Notes: generated by a model from the sequence alone, not told the origin. Positions 1-9,295 are shown, numbered from the stretch's first letter. The stretch is 61,231 nucleotides of DNA from an uncultured Bacilli bacterium (GCA_934096715.1 CAKOMQ010000005.1:1-61231); one strand, 5' to 3'. Made by a program: numbers and translations.

Positions 1-74
<74 letters not shown>

Positions 75-87
75 GATAGCGAATAAT

Positions 88-108
88 TCCCCAATTTGGG
101 GTTTTTTA
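88..108 (+). terminator. Intrinsic terminator after tRNA-Phe
   Basis: CCCC and GGGG face each other over a five-base loop and are followed by six T. This ends the tRNA transcript before the DUF3800 gene. Confidence 0.75.
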
Positions 109-183
109 TTTTGTAAAAAAATGTTAAAATTGTTTAGGAAGTTAGTTAAATGAAAGATTGATAGAAAGGACTTTTATTTAGCT

Positions 184-909
184 ATGAAAACTTATATAGT
201 ACTAGATGAATCAGGTGCAATGCATTTAAAAAATGAAAGATTCTTTATAATTGCTGGTTTCCTAACTCAAGAACTTCATAGAGTTACTTCAGCACATAAA
301 AGAGTAGAAAAGGAAGTTAAAATAAGAAAAAACATTCCTATTAATAAAAATGTTGAATTAAAATCTTCTAAGATAAATATTAATCAACAAGCTTTATTTA
401 TAAATGAACTTTATTCTTTAAATCATGTTATACCAATAGCAATTATAGTAGACAAAGATAATCTGAATCAGTTCGGAGCATCTGAAAATGTTGCTTATAA
501 TTTTTTTGTTAAAAATTTAATTAAATATTTATTTAAATGTAATATTACCGAGTTAGATACATGTGATATTGAACTCAGAGTAGATAATCGTAATACTTCG
601 GTAAAGACTCTTAAAGATCTAGAAACTTTTTTAGCGTGGGAATTTGAATTAATGAATTTAAAAGTATCGGTTAAATATTTGGATTCCAAAGATAACAGAG
701 ATGTTCAAATGGCTGACTATGTAGCTAATATGTTTTGGAAAAAATACAATTTAGATAAAAACAAATTATCAAGTAAAGTTAAAAGCGTCAGTAAAACATA
801 TATTTCTAAATTTCCAGTTCAATTATTTAATCATAATCCATCGTTAAAAAAAATGAGAAATACTACCATAAATTCTGATTTAAAGAAAGTGAAAATTTAT
901 GACAAATGA
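184..909 (+). CDS. DUF3800 domain protein (RNase H-like fold)
   Basis: A 241-residue protein with the hallmarks of DUF3800: an N-terminal DESG (Asp8-Gly11), a VDNRN strand around residues 133-137, and a C-terminal DS...VQMADYVA segment (Asp167, Gln175, Asp178). These acidic positions match the presumed metal-binding residues of this RNase H-like family, which is common in mobile and defence islands. A start at position 184 keeps the DESG motif; the possible SD, AAAGGA, lies rather far upstream. The gene overlaps the next one by 11 bases, so the two are probably translated together. Nuclease activity is inferred from the family and not shown here. Confidence 0.8.
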   Translation: MKTYIVLDESGAMHLKNERFFIIAGFLTQELHRVTSAHKRVEKEVKIRKNIPINKNVELKSSKININQQALFINELYSLNHVIPIAIIVDKDNLNQFGASENVAYNFFVKNLIKYLFKCNITELDTCDIELRVDNRNTSVKTLKDLETFLAWEFELMNLKVSVKYLDSKDNRDVQMADYVANMFWKKYNLDKNKLSSKVKSVSKTYISKFPVQLFNHNPSLKKMRNTTINSDLKKVKIYDK

Positions 910-1837
910 TGAATTAAAAAAATATATTAATGCACTTCTAGGCAAATCAGAAGAAGCATATCTAATGGCTATCGAAATTATAAATAAGCCAACATTAAGT
1001 TATAGAACAGAAGGCTTTTGCTTTTTTATCTGCAATGCTTGGGAATTGTTACTAAAGGCTTATTTGATTGAAACTCAGATGAATATAGAAGCAATTAATT
1101 ATAAGAATAAATTTAATAGAACTATTGGATTAGATGAATGTGTTGAAAAAGTATTTACAAGTAAAACAGATAAAATAAAAAATAATATACTTTTTATTAA
1201 AAACATTAGAAATAAAGCGACTCATTTAATATTGCCAGAGTATGATTATGAATTATCTCCAGCATTTCAACGATGTCTTACAAATTACAATAATTTTTTT
1301 AAGAACCATTTTTTATACTATAATTTAAATGAGAAAATTACCCCATTTGTAGCTTTAGTGAATTCTGTTGATTATAATAATGCTTCTTCATTGCTGTTAA
1401 ATCCAGCAAACTTATTGTCTTATAATGAAATAATATCTAAAATAAAATCTGATGATTCGTTATCTCTAACACTAAAACTAGTTGCTACGAAGAAAGAATC
1501 AGAAGCGGATGTCAAATACATATTATCTAAACGTGCTAATAAAAAAGCTACTATAATTAATGTGCCTAAAGAAATTGATAAAACTCATCCTTATACGACA
1601 AGTGAAATGGTAATAAAAATAAAAGAAATATTAGAAATATCATTAGGAAAAAATCATGGATTTAGTTCCAAAAAATTTCAGGATATATGTAAAAGAAAAA
1701 ATTTAAAAAGTAATCAAGATTATTGTTATCAATTTAAATATTCTAAAAATATTATATATAAGTATAGTTACAGTGCAATTGAATATATCTGTCAATTATA
1801 TATATCGGAGTACAAAGAATGCGAAAAAGAAAAATAG
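899..1837 (+). CDS. DUF3644 protein with HEPN-type RNxxxH motif
   Basis: A 312-residue protein. The N-terminal helical region carries the DUF3644 signature (AWELLLKA, residues 47-54) followed by RNKATH at residues 104-109. That fits the R-N-x3-H catalytic motif of HEPN ribonucleases. The C-terminal third (about 225-310) is Lys/Tyr-rich, looks like a separate helical domain, and is not recognised. The start overlaps the end of the DUF3800 gene, which implies one transcript. HEPN proteins often act as RNA-cleaving toxins or abortive-infection effectors, so a defence or toxin role is plausible. No partner methylase or antitoxin is visible, unless the DUF3800 protein is that partner. Confidence 0.75.
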   Translation: MTNDELKKYINALLGKSEEAYLMAIEIINKPTLSYRTEGFCFFICNAWELLLKAYLIETQMNIEAINYKNKFNRTIGLDECVEKVFTSKTDKIKNNILFIKNIRNKATHLILPEYDYELSPAFQRCLTNYNNFFKNHFLYYNLNEKITPFVALVNSVDYNNASSLLLNPANLLSYNEIISKIKSDDSLSLTLKLVATKKESEADVKYILSKRANKKATIINVPKEIDKTHPYTTSEMVIKIKEILEISLGKNHGFSSKKFQDICKRKNLKSNQDYCYQFKYSKNIIYKYSYSAIEYICQLYISEYKECEKEK

Positions 1838-1862
1838 GGGTATTATTTTAGAAAAATTGTGA

Positions 1863-1868
1863 TATAAT
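1863..1868 (+). promoter_or_regulatory. -10 box (TATAAT) before structured RNA A
   Basis: A perfect TATAAT lies about seven bases before the stem-closed RNA at 1876. No convincing -35 is seen. Confidence 0.5.
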
Positions 1869-1875
1869 TATATCA

Positions 1876-1977
1876 GTTGGGTACTTGGGAAGGAGTAACG
1901 ATGTGTTGGCAAAGCCAGTAAGCAAACTTATTAGTATGTGAGAATTCATCTCGCCTGGGGTACCCACTTTTATTTTT
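1876..1977 (+). ncRNA. Unidentified structured RNA A
   Basis: A closing stem is formed by TGGGTAC (1878-1884) and GTACCCA (1960-1966). It encloses a junction with three local hairpins: TGGC/GCCA around 1918-1928, GTAAG/CTTAT around 1928-1942, and GTGAGA/TCTCGC around 1938-1955. A T-rich stretch follows. A TATAAT box sits just upstream and there is no ORF, so this is probably a small RNA or an unlinked riboswitch. I compared it by eye with SRP RNA, glycine, ZTP, c-di-GMP-I, SAM and T-box consensus motifs and found no match. Confidence 0.5.
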
Positions 1978-2008
1978 GAAAAAAGTTTAAAATAATCAAC
2001 ATTTTTCT

Positions 2009-2036
2009 TTGAAATTCAAAGGTTATATGTTATAAT
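2009..2036 (+). promoter_or_regulatory. SigA-type promoter of structured RNA B
   Basis: TTGAAA (2009-2014), a 16-base spacer, then TATAAT (2031-2036). Transcription should start near 2043. Confidence 0.7.
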
Positions 2037-2042
2037 TTGTTT

Positions 2043-2156
2043 AGAAGACCTTTGAGATATATCGAGCCAAGCAATTACCGCGAATGTTCTAATCGTATGT
2101 TAAGTACGGGATTTCTCAGGCAGAAGCAACTTTTTTAAAGAGTTGCTTTTTATTTT
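2043..2156 (+). ncRNA. Unidentified structured RNA B with terminator
   Basis: An independently promoted RNA of about 110 nt with no ORF. The outer segments CCTTTGAGA (about 2049) and TCTCAGG (about 2114) can pair. The interior contains a possible CCG/CGG pairing. The 3' end is an AAGCAACT/AGTTGCTT hairpin (2125-2148) followed by TTTTTATTTT. The 3' strand TCTCAGGCAGAAG recalls the glycine riboswitch, but its other conserved parts are missing. It may be a stand-alone sRNA, because the next gene has its own promoter. Confidence 0.5.
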
Positions 2157-2169
2157 GTCGATTTTTGTA

Positions 2170-2198
2170 TTTACAAGAGGTTGATTTTATACTATAAT
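2170..2198 (+). promoter_or_regulatory. SigA-type promoter of the Cys-rich surface protein gene
   Basis: TTTACA (2170-2175), a 17-base spacer, then TATAAT (2193-2198), a near-consensus arrangement. Confidence 0.75.
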
Positions 2199-2245
2199 TT
2201 AATAGAAGGATAGGCAAATATCCATAAATGAAAGAGGATTATGTG

Positions 2246-3403
2246 ATGCTTGAAAAAATAAAAAATTATTACAAAAACCTATCTAAGAAAAATAAAAAAC
2301 AACTACCAATAGTAGTTGGTGTTTTTGTTGTCTTATTTTTTACAGGCATAAGCATGGTTTTAGCATTTTATAATGGCGCATATTCATTTCCTATTATCTC
2401 TAATAAAGTAGGAAATTTTGATAATGGTAATGGAGATTTAGCAATAGTAATATATAGACAATCAAATAATTTAAGTGATTCAACTAAAGAATACAAAAGA
2501 GTATATGGAATACCCCAAGTAGGATTTTCATTAGATCATGTTGACTGTACTCAAACTTGTACACAAAACCAAAGTGACGCTTGTCATTATACTTATGATG
2601 TTGAAAATAATTTATATTCACTAACAAGTGATAAAAAAGTAACATGTAGATTCTACTATAATAAAACTGCTGAAGCTGATGTAGAAGTTTCAATAATGAT
2701 AGAGGACGAAAATGGGGGAATAGTTCATGAAGGTAAAAACTATCGTGAAATAGATTCAATCCCAGCATTCGGTTATGAATACACAGGTTATTATTGCGCT
2801 AAAGCTGCAACAGTTACATATAATCAAGAGTTAAAAACTTTCAATGTTTCAACAACTACACGAAATTCTTGTCAAGCATTCTTTAATAAAGTAAATGATT
2901 CTGATATAACAGTAAAAGTATTTGTTCAAACTGCTCTTGGCGGAAGTATTTATCAAGAAGTTGAGTCAATTCCAACAAATAAATCATATATAATTTCAAC
3001 TAATGCAAATTATACAACTGCTTGCTACAACTCATCAGGGGCTAAGACTAGTGACACAATTACTTATAGTGGTGGATATATAACAGTTTCAGCTACTAGT
3101 AAAGTTAGTTGTAATGTATACTTAGATCTTTATAGTGGAGCACCTTTAATAAATAGTTTAACAGCTACATCTACAACAAACTCATTAGTTGTAACTGGAG
3201 ACGTTACTAAGGGAACAAATGGACTAAGCTGTTACAAATTCAAAATGGACGATGTTAGCGATTTAAGCGCTTGTCAATCTACACCAACAATGACATATTC
3301 TAACCTAGATAGTTGTACTTATTATCGTATTACAATGTACGCAGTTGACGATCAAGGTATTCAAGTAGGATATACAAAATCATTTAAAACTACAGGATGT
3401 TAA
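2246..3403 (+). CDS. Membrane-anchored Cys-rich repeat surface protein
   Basis: Translation probably starts at 2246, eight bases after AGAGG, rather than at the in-frame ATG at 2228. The protein has a short Lys-rich cytoplasmic N-terminus and one transmembrane segment (about 20-42). Three extracellular repeats of about 75 residues follow, each ending in a Cys-containing strand such as TCRFYYNK, SCQAFFNK or SCNVYLDL, and then a beta-rich tail ending in Cys. The same repeat type (IMIEDxxG ... FPGY ... CYLYFNK) occurs at the N-terminus of the surface proteins at 34137 and 37012, so they form one family. Its own promoter and the terminator at 3402 make it monocistronic. The function is unknown; adhesion or display is a guess. 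Confidence 0.7.
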   Translation: MLEKIKNYYKNLSKKNKKQLPIVVGVFVVLFFTGISMVLAFYNGAYSFPIISNKVGNFDNGNGDLAIVIYRQSNNLSDSTKEYKRVYGIPQVGFSLDHVDCTQTCTQNQSDACHYTYDVENNLYSLTSDKKVTCRFYYNKTAEADVEVSIMIEDENGGIVHEGKNYREIDSIPAFGYEYTGYYCAKAATVTYNQELKTFNVSTTTRNSCQAFFNKVNDSDITVKVFVQTALGGSIYQEVESIPTNKSYIISTNANYTTACYNSSGAKTSDTITYSGGYITVSATSKVSCNVYLDLYSGAPLINSLTATSTTNSLVVTGDVTKGTNGLSCYKFKMDDVSDLSACQSTPTMTYSNLDSCTYYRITMYAVDDQGIQVGYTKSFKTTGC

Positions 3404-3432
3404 TAGGCTAAAAAATAGCCTATTTTCTTTTT
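3402..3432 (+). terminator. Intrinsic terminator
   Basis: AATAGGCTA and TAGCCTATT form a nine-pair stem followed by TTCTTTTT, directly after the stop codon. Confidence 0.85.
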
Positions 3433-3446
3433 ATATAAAAATGTGC

Positions 3447-3452
3447 TATAAT
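3447..3452 (+). promoter_or_regulatory. Extended -10 promoter of glmS
   Basis: TGCTATAAT, an extended -10 box, lies about 45 bases before the ribozyme. The -35 region is weak. Confidence 0.6.
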
Positions 3453-3494
3453 CATCTTAGACAATACTAAGAAGGGTTGTAGCTGTATTGTTGA

Positions 3495-3640
3495 GCGCAT
3501 GGACCAGTAATGGTTGACGAGGATAGTAGTTGTCGAATTATCAGCGGATGCTACTACGGATAAGGTTTATTCGTTAAATATACTACAAAATGTAAAATCT
3601 AAGATTACAACAAAAAGTATATTAAGGAAAGGAAAATTAA
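3495..3640 (+). ncRNA. glmS ribozyme-riboswitch
   Basis: The conserved core is present: AGCGC at 3494-3498 with the cleavage site expected between A3494 and G3495, then TGGACC, and the diagnostic GTTGACGAGG around 3513-3522, followed by paired arms. It lies in the leader of glmS. In this family glucosamine-6-phosphate acts as the cofactor for self-cleavage and thereby lowers glmS mRNA. Position and core motif together make the call secure. Confidence 0.93.
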
Positions 3641-3641
3641 A

Positions 3642-5402
3642 ATGTGTGGAATAGTTGGATATGTAGGTAAAGAAAAAGCGTTACCTATTATTTTAAACGG
3701 TTTAAAATTTTTGGAATACAGGGGATATGATAGTGCTGGAGTAGCTTACTATAAAAATGGAATGGTTGAAGTAAAGAAGAAAGTAGGAAAGATTGCAAAC
3801 TTAGATAAGCTAATCAATTATGATGAAGATACTTATTTAGGAATAGGACATACAAGATGGGCAACGCATGGTAAACCAAGTGTTACAAATGCTCATCCCC
3901 ATGTTAGTGGAAAATTTACAGTAGTACATAACGGTATAATTGAAAACTATCTGGAATTAAAAGACAAATTACTTAGAAATGGGGTATCATTTAAAAGTGA
4001 AACAGATACTGAAATAATTGCAGCACTTCTTGATTACAATTATAATGGTAATATTTTAGAAACTATTAAGAAAACATTAGATGAAGTTAGGGGAAGTTAT
4101 GCTTTAGGTATTATTTGTAGTGATGATGATAGTACTTTATATACTGCAAGACTTGGTAGTCCATTAATAATTGCTCATAACGATAATGGAAACTTTATTG
4201 CCAGTGATGTACCAGCAATTTTAAAATATACTAACAGATATTATTTATTAGATGATGGTGAAATAGCTACATTAACTAAAGATTCGATAACTATCTATGA
4301 TAAAGATTTAAATAAGATTGAAAAAGAAGAAAAAATATTTGAAGGAAGTCCTGAATCAGCAATGCTTAATGGATATGATCACTATATGATTAAAGAAATT
4401 AATGAACAACCAAAAGTATTTGTTGATACTCTAAATTATTATGTTGAAAACAACAATTTCAAAAATACTATGCCAGATTTTAATAAGTATAATAAAATCC
4501 ATATAGTAGCATGTGGTAGTAGTTACCATGTTGGACTAGTTGGTAAAAGAGTAATTGAAGAATATGCAAATATTCCAGTTGAAGTATATGTAGCAAGTGA
4601 ATATCGTTATGATAAAATTTTTTATAATAAAGATGAACTTGTTATATTAATTAGTCAAAGTGGAGAGACTGCAGATACATTAGCGGCTCTTCGTAAAGCT
4701 AAAAACGAAGGAGTAGATACTCTTGCTATCGTTAACGTAGTTGGTTCTAGTATTTCTCGTGAAGCTGACAAAACTTTATATATAAAAGCAGGACCAGAAA
4801 TATCAGTAGCAACAACTAAAGCTTATTCAGGACAATTATTATTATTAATATTAATAGCTATAAAGTTATCTAACAATTTAGAATTATTAAAGGAATTAGA
4901 TGGTACACTTGATGCAATTAAAGAAATTTTAAATATCGATTTAAGAGAAGCAGCAGAATATATTGCAAAATATGAAAATGCTTTCTTTATTGGTAGACTT
5001 ACTGACTATGCATTATGTATGGAAGGTGCTTTAAAACTTAAAGAAATTTCTTATATAAATTGTAGTGCTTTTGCTGCAGGAGAATTAAAACATGGTACAA
5101 TATCTTTAATTAATGAAGGTATACCAGTTATAAGTGTATGTACAGAAGAGTTAATAGCAGAAAAAACCATTAGTAACATTAAAGAAGTTAAAGCTAGAGA
5201 TGCTTATGTGTTATTTATAACTTGTGATGATATAGAAGGAGACTTCTATGACAAAAAAATAGTGATACCTAAAGTATCACCATTAACTCAAAGTTTAGTA
5301 GCTATTATACCACTTCAAATTTTAAGTTATGAAATTGCTAAAATACGTGGTTGTGAAATAGATAAACCAAGAAATTTAGCTAAATCAGTTACAGTAGAGT
5401 AA
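3642..5402 (+). CDS. glmS: Glutamine--fructose-6-phosphate aminotransferase
   Basis: Makes glucosamine-6-phosphate from fructose-6-phosphate and glutamine, the first step towards UDP-GlcNAc and peptidoglycan. It starts MCGIVGYVG, so Cys2 becomes the N-terminal nucleophile of the class II glutaminase domain (about 1-220). Two SIS sugar-isomerase domains follow (ACGSSYHVG around 285, then a second at about 450). It ends in the typical KSVTVE. At 586 residues it is within the usual length range. The SD AAGGAAAGG is strong. It is controlled by the upstream ribozyme and lies convergent with the metallopeptidase, with no gap. Confidence 0.97.
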   Translation: MCGIVGYVGKEKALPIILNGLKFLEYRGYDSAGVAYYKNGMVEVKKKVGKIANLDKLINYDEDTYLGIGHTRWATHGKPSVTNAHPHVSGKFTVVHNGIIENYLELKDKLLRNGVSFKSETDTEIIAALLDYNYNGNILETIKKTLDEVRGSYALGIICSDDDSTLYTARLGSPLIIAHNDNGNFIASDVPAILKYTNRYYLLDDGEIATLTKDSITIYDKDLNKIEKEEKIFEGSPESAMLNGYDHYMIKEINEQPKVFVDTLNYYVENNNFKNTMPDFNKYNKIHIVACGSSYHVGLVGKRVIEEYANIPVEVYVASEYRYDKIFYNKDELVILISQSGETADTLAALRKAKNEGVDTLAIVNVVGSSISREADKTLYIKAGPEISVATTKAYSGQLLLLILIAIKLSNNLELLKELDGTLDAIKEILNIDLREAAEYIAKYENAFFIGRLTDYALCMEGALKLKEISYINCSAFAAGELKHGTISLINEGIPVISVCTEELIAEKTISNIKEVKARDAYVLFITCDDIEGDFYDKKIVIPKVSPLTQSLVAIIPLQILSYEIAKIRGCEIDKPRNLAKSVTVE

Positions 5403-6479
5403 TTATTTTCTTTCAAGTTTATCTTGTAAGTCACTTACGTAATCTGAAACATGAGAATTAGGATGTATTCCTAATTTTTTCATTTCTTTATAATATTCTA
5501 ATTCAGTTAAATTATTTAACATCATTAATTTTTTTAATACATAAATAGCTTTTTCACGATCAAATTTATATAGTTCATATAACTCAATTGCTACAAGATA
5601 TCCAAATAAGTTAGGAATTGTGTATTTTAAAATGTTTGAGTTAATAAAATCAATATACTCGCTATCATAGTTAAATCTTTTTAAAGCTTCTCTTTTAAAT
5701 ATTTTATTCTTTTTACATCCAATTTCATCAAATAACTTTGCTAAATTAATCATTTCATTCGCATCATAAGCAAGAGAAATATTGTCACCAAAAATGCTGT
5801 AAGCATAGTCATAAACATGATTCAACTTTTGTTTTTTTGCTAAGAAATCTGTAAGTAATAATTCAAAAAATAGAGAATACGATTCTTCTAAGAAAAGCTT
5901 TTTATCTGACATTAAATTAAAATGATTCATAGTAAATGCTATAGCGTGAGCATACTCATGTATACTAGAGTATATTGGAACTAAACCTTCTGATTGCCTG
6001 ATTTTCATGTAAACTTTATTAAAATAAGGTATTCCAAATGTACAAGCTTCAACAATATCATCAGCCATATTTCCGAATGTTACATTAGTATATCTTTCTT
6101 TGAATATTTCATTAAATATTTTAAAGAATTCTTTATCAAATGATTTGTAAAAATCATGTGTCATACTAAGTATTGCATCTTTACTAAATTTTTCTTTGTT
6201 TTCTTTTAATTCAAAAGGAAATAGAAATGTCTCATTATATTTAGCACTATTAATATCTTCAACTAAAAATGAATGTGTTTTCAAATATATAGAATTAGAT
6301 TCTAAACATTCCTTAGTTGATGCAAATTCTCCTAAGACTTCTAATTCTTGTATAAAATCTTCTATAGATCTAATATTTCTATTAATTTCAGCTCTCTCTT
6401 GATTACTTTTTCCTTTTTTTAATCTTTCTAATAAATCTATTTGATCCATTAAATTATATTTAGTCCATATATATTTCAT
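5403..6479 (-). CDS. M3-like zinc metallopeptidase
   Basis: A 358-residue protein with HEYAH at 174-178 (HExxH zinc motif) inside SSIHEYAHAIAF, and a downstream LFLEES (Glu198/199) that fits the third ligand. This arrangement resembles M3-family oligopeptidases, although the protein is roughly half their usual length. There is no signal peptide or membrane segment, so it is probably cytoplasmic and processes peptides. It is convergent with glmS, and the two stop codons are adjacent. The family assignment rests on the motif and overall pattern only. Confidence 0.65.
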   Translation of the reverse strand: MKYIWTKYNLMDQIDLLERLKKGKSNQERAEINRNIRSIEDFIQELEVLGEFASTKECLESNSIYLKTHSFLVEDINSAKYNETFLFPFELKENKEKFSKDAILSMTHDFYKSFDKEFFKIFNEIFKERYTNVTFGNMADDIVEACTFGIPYFNKVYMKIRQSEGLVPIYSSIHEYAHAIAFTMNHFNLMSDKKLFLEESYSLFFELLLTDFLAKKQKLNHVYDYAYSIFGDNISLAYDANEMINLAKLFDEIGCKKNKIFKREALKRFNYDSEYIDFINSNILKYTIPNLFGYLVAIELYELYKFDREKAIYVLKKLMMLNNLTELEYYKEMKKLGIHPNSHVSDYVSDLQDKLERK

Positions 6480-6886
6480 TTTGTACCCGCTTCCTTGGTT
6501 ATTTATCCTATCATAATATTAACTTTATTACAATTAAAACTTGCATTAAAAACTTACAAATTATTTTTCTACATCATTTTTTACAATTTTTTATTAATGA
6601 TATAAAATCCGCAGGCAAAACTTACTTTCTACTATTTTTGTTTCAAATAATTATAAATCGATTTATAAATCTTGTCTTTTTTCTTATAATTTTCTTGTTT
6701 TGAAACATAACCTATGACTTAATACATATTGACTTTAAAATTAATTAATGATACATTTAACATGTAAGTAAAAATAGTACTTTTTAGTCATCAAGAATAT
6801 TAATTTTTTGATTATGAATATTATTATTATTATTGATGATTAAAACAACACATTTAATTCTTTTTAAGAACAAGGAGCGTGGTATT
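6480..6886. other. AT-rich divergent intergenic region
   Basis: About 400 bases with no ORF. It contains the promoter of the dockerin gene (6729-6757) and an ATT repeat just before 6833. On the left it should also hold the promoter of the metallopeptidase, which I could not place with confidence. Confidence 0.5.
6729..6757 (+). promoter_or_regulatory. Promoter of the dockerin/cohesin operon
   Basis: TTGACT (6729-6734), a 17-base spacer, then TACATT (6752-6757). Confidence 0.6.
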
Positions 6887-9295
6887 ATGTTAAAGAAGAT
6901 ATTAAATGCAATTATTTGTTTAGGCTTAATAATGCAAAATTTTGCTTTTATTTTTCAAGTAGAAGCAGAAGAAATTAATACACCTAATATTAAGACTAGT
7001 GATATTTATCAAGGAAATAAAAAAGCAAAGCTTGATGATAATAATAATTTTATTATTGATAACTATGATGGTGTTTATTTGGATTTGAAACTTGAAAATA
7101 TTGAAGAGTCTAAAGATTATTATATTAAACTTGAAAACAAACAATATTCGATTGGTTTTATGTATGATGATTCATATCAAGATAAAACAAAATTATATTT
7201 TCATTATTTAGATGATTCAAATGGAATTCTAACTTATAATATTAAAGTTTGCGATAACTGGGAATGCAATAAAGTATATACATCAAAAGCAATAAATGTT
7301 AAGATAGACCATTTTGATAAAATTAAAAACAGTAAAGTTATTATTAGTGATATTAATCAAGGTGATAATAATTTTGAGACTAAAGATGAATATGGTTATA
7401 AAAATATATATTTAAATAACAAGCAAACTATTTCTTTAAAATTAACAGGAGAAAATTTAATTGATGATGCTAGTTATGTAGTAAATGGCGATGGATTACA
7501 AAGTAATTTAATTTATAGTGGTAGTGAACTTAAAAAAGGGGTAGAAGTAAAATATTATCCTACTCTAAGATCTAGTAGCTTTAATATTAACGTAGAACTT
7601 CAAGGTATTCAAATTCAACCAAAGATAAAATACAATGATGGAACAAAAACATATGATTATTTTCAAATTATTTTAAATGAAGATGAAAATTTACAAAGTT
7701 ATTCATATAATCTTTTCTATACTAATTATCTGAACAAAAAAATAAAAAAATCTGACTTGGAATACAAAGAATATTATATTATTAATAGTAATTATCATAA
7801 TGATAATAATACATTATCATTGAATATTAATGGGAATAAATATTTAGATAAAGATTATCAAATAACAATCAGTGTCAAGCAAGCTAACAATACAATATAT
7901 AATAAAAAATTAAATGTTAATGGCCTATTATTAAATAATGGTTATCAAATAGAATTGGATGGCTTAGCATTAGAATTAAATAAAGATGAAAATGGAGAAT
8001 TATATGAATTCTATGTTGATGTAGATAATGCAGTGACAAAGCAAGAATACAAATACAACTCTGTAGGTAAAGATGCTTATATTAGTTCTAATATATTTTT
8101 TGAAAATGGTAAAAAAAATCTATCTGTGTTTAGAGGAGATGGAAACTACTTCTTTAATAGTGGAATATATGACACAAATAAAGATGTATTTACAAAGTAT
8201 AATTCAATTTTTCTAAGATATATGGGAAGTAATCTTAACAATGATGAAACTTATGAGTATATTTTAGAATATGGTAACTTTAATGAAAGTAACAATTCAA
8301 GAAACTATGAAGTAACCTTAAAAACAGGTAAAGTAACAGGTTTTTTATTAAATACAATTGGTTTATTATTTAAGGTAGATAATAATAAAAATTATATTAA
8401 TCCTGTATATAAGTTAACATTAAAAAAAGGTGATGAAATACTATATGTAGACGCTCCAGTTATATATATAGTTAATTCTCCAACATTAGCTAATGTAAGT
8501 TTAAAGGCAAATAAAAAGAATTTATATTTAAAAACTAGTGATTTATCATATATTGCCACAAGGAATAGTCAAATAGAATTTTCTGTTTCTGGACTTGGTT
8601 TTGAAGAAAACACATATTATGAATTTGATTATTGTACTTCTTTAAATTATAATAATGAAAATCCAAATGGTAACAATAAATGTGAAAAAGTAAAATTTAA
8701 AGGTAAAGATTTAAATAGTGGTACAGCAGTATTAAAATATGATAAAAAGATAGATAAAAATGTAAAATCAATTGATGTATATTTATATTGTGAATTAAAA
8801 AAATTCTCTTCAGAAAATTCTACTATTCAAGGAGGATTTAATGTTACATTTGTGGATAGTAAAGATTTCTTTCAAAATTTAACAAAATATTTTGTAGATA
8901 ATGTTAATGATTTAATCAAAAATATTAGTAAAAATACCAATGTAGAAGATTTTACTAAAAATGTTGATATTAAAGATAATGGTAAAGTTAAAATATTTGA
9001 TACAAATGGAACAACAGAGATTAACGGTAAAATTGGAACTGGAATGATAGCAAGAGTAGTAAATGAATATGATGAAAATGTGCTTGATTTAGATGTTGTA
9101 GTAAAAGGTGATGTAACTGGAGATGGTAATATTTCAGTTACGGATTTAGCTAAAATTAAAAGACATTTGGCAGGTAACGAAAAATTAACTGGAGTTTATG
9201 AAACAGCTGGAAATATTACTGATTCAGGAAGTGTAAGTATAACTGATTTAGTAAAAATTAGTAGAGATGTAGCTAAAATTCAGGAGGTTAAATAG
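6887..9295 (+). CDS. Secreted protein with C-terminal dockerin
   Basis: The ATG at 6887 is preferred over 6833 because AAGGAG precedes it and a clean signal peptide follows (hydrophobic core ending in QVEAEE). About 700 residues of repetitive, Asn/Lys/Tyr-rich beta-type sequence follow, without a recognised enzyme domain. The last 60 residues form a type I dockerin: GDVTGDGNISVTDLAKI and a second, degenerate calcium loop, NITDSGSVSITDLVKI. The next gene overlaps by one base and encodes a membrane-anchored cohesin-like protein, so the pair probably docks this protein to the cell surface. The substrate or adhesion target is unknown. Confidence 0.75.
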   Translation: MLKKILNAIICLGLIMQNFAFIFQVEAEEINTPNIKTSDIYQGNKKAKLDDNNNFIIDNYDGVYLDLKLENIEESKDYYIKLENKQYSIGFMYDDSYQDKTKLYFHYLDDSNGILTYNIKVCDNWECNKVYTSKAINVKIDHFDKIKNSKVIISDINQGDNNFETKDEYGYKNIYLNNKQTISLKLTGENLIDDASYVVNGDGLQSNLIYSGSELKKGVEVKYYPTLRSSSFNINVELQGIQIQPKIKYNDGTKTYDYFQIILNEDENLQSYSYNLFYTNYLNKKIKKSDLEYKEYYIINSNYHNDNNTLSLNINGNKYLDKDYQITISVKQANNTIYNKKLNVNGLLLNNGYQIELDGLALELNKDENGELYEFYVDVDNAVTKQEYKYNSVGKDAYISSNIFFENGKKNLSVFRGDGNYFFNSGIYDTNKDVFTKYNSIFLRYMGSNLNNDETYEYILEYGNFNESNNSRNYEVTLKTGKVTGFLLNTIGLLFKVDNNKNYINPVYKLTLKKGDEILYVDAPVIYIVNSPTLANVSLKANKKNLYLKTSDLSYIATRNSQIEFSVSGLGFEENTYYEFDYCTSLNYNNENPNGNNKCEKVKFKGKDLNSGTAVLKYDKKIDKNVKSIDVYLYCELKKFSSENSTIQGGFNVTFVDSKDFFQNLTKYFVDNVNDLIKNISKNTNVEDFTKNVDIKDNGKVKIFDTNGTTEINGKIGTGMIARVVNEYDENVLDLDVVVKGDVTGDGNISVTDLAKIKRHLAGNEKLTGVYETAGNITDSGSVSITDLVKISRDVAKIQEVK

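Noticed and set aside
1876..1977. RNA A as SRP (4.5S) RNA
   Set aside because: GGAAGGAG recalls the SRP tetraloop region, but the sequence folds as a junction with three hairpins and lacks the symmetric SRP loop.
2043..2156. RNA B as a glycine riboswitch
   Set aside because: Only the 3' strand TCTCAGGCA is similar. The conserved CCGAAGG loop and the matching 5' strand are missing, and no glycine gene follows.
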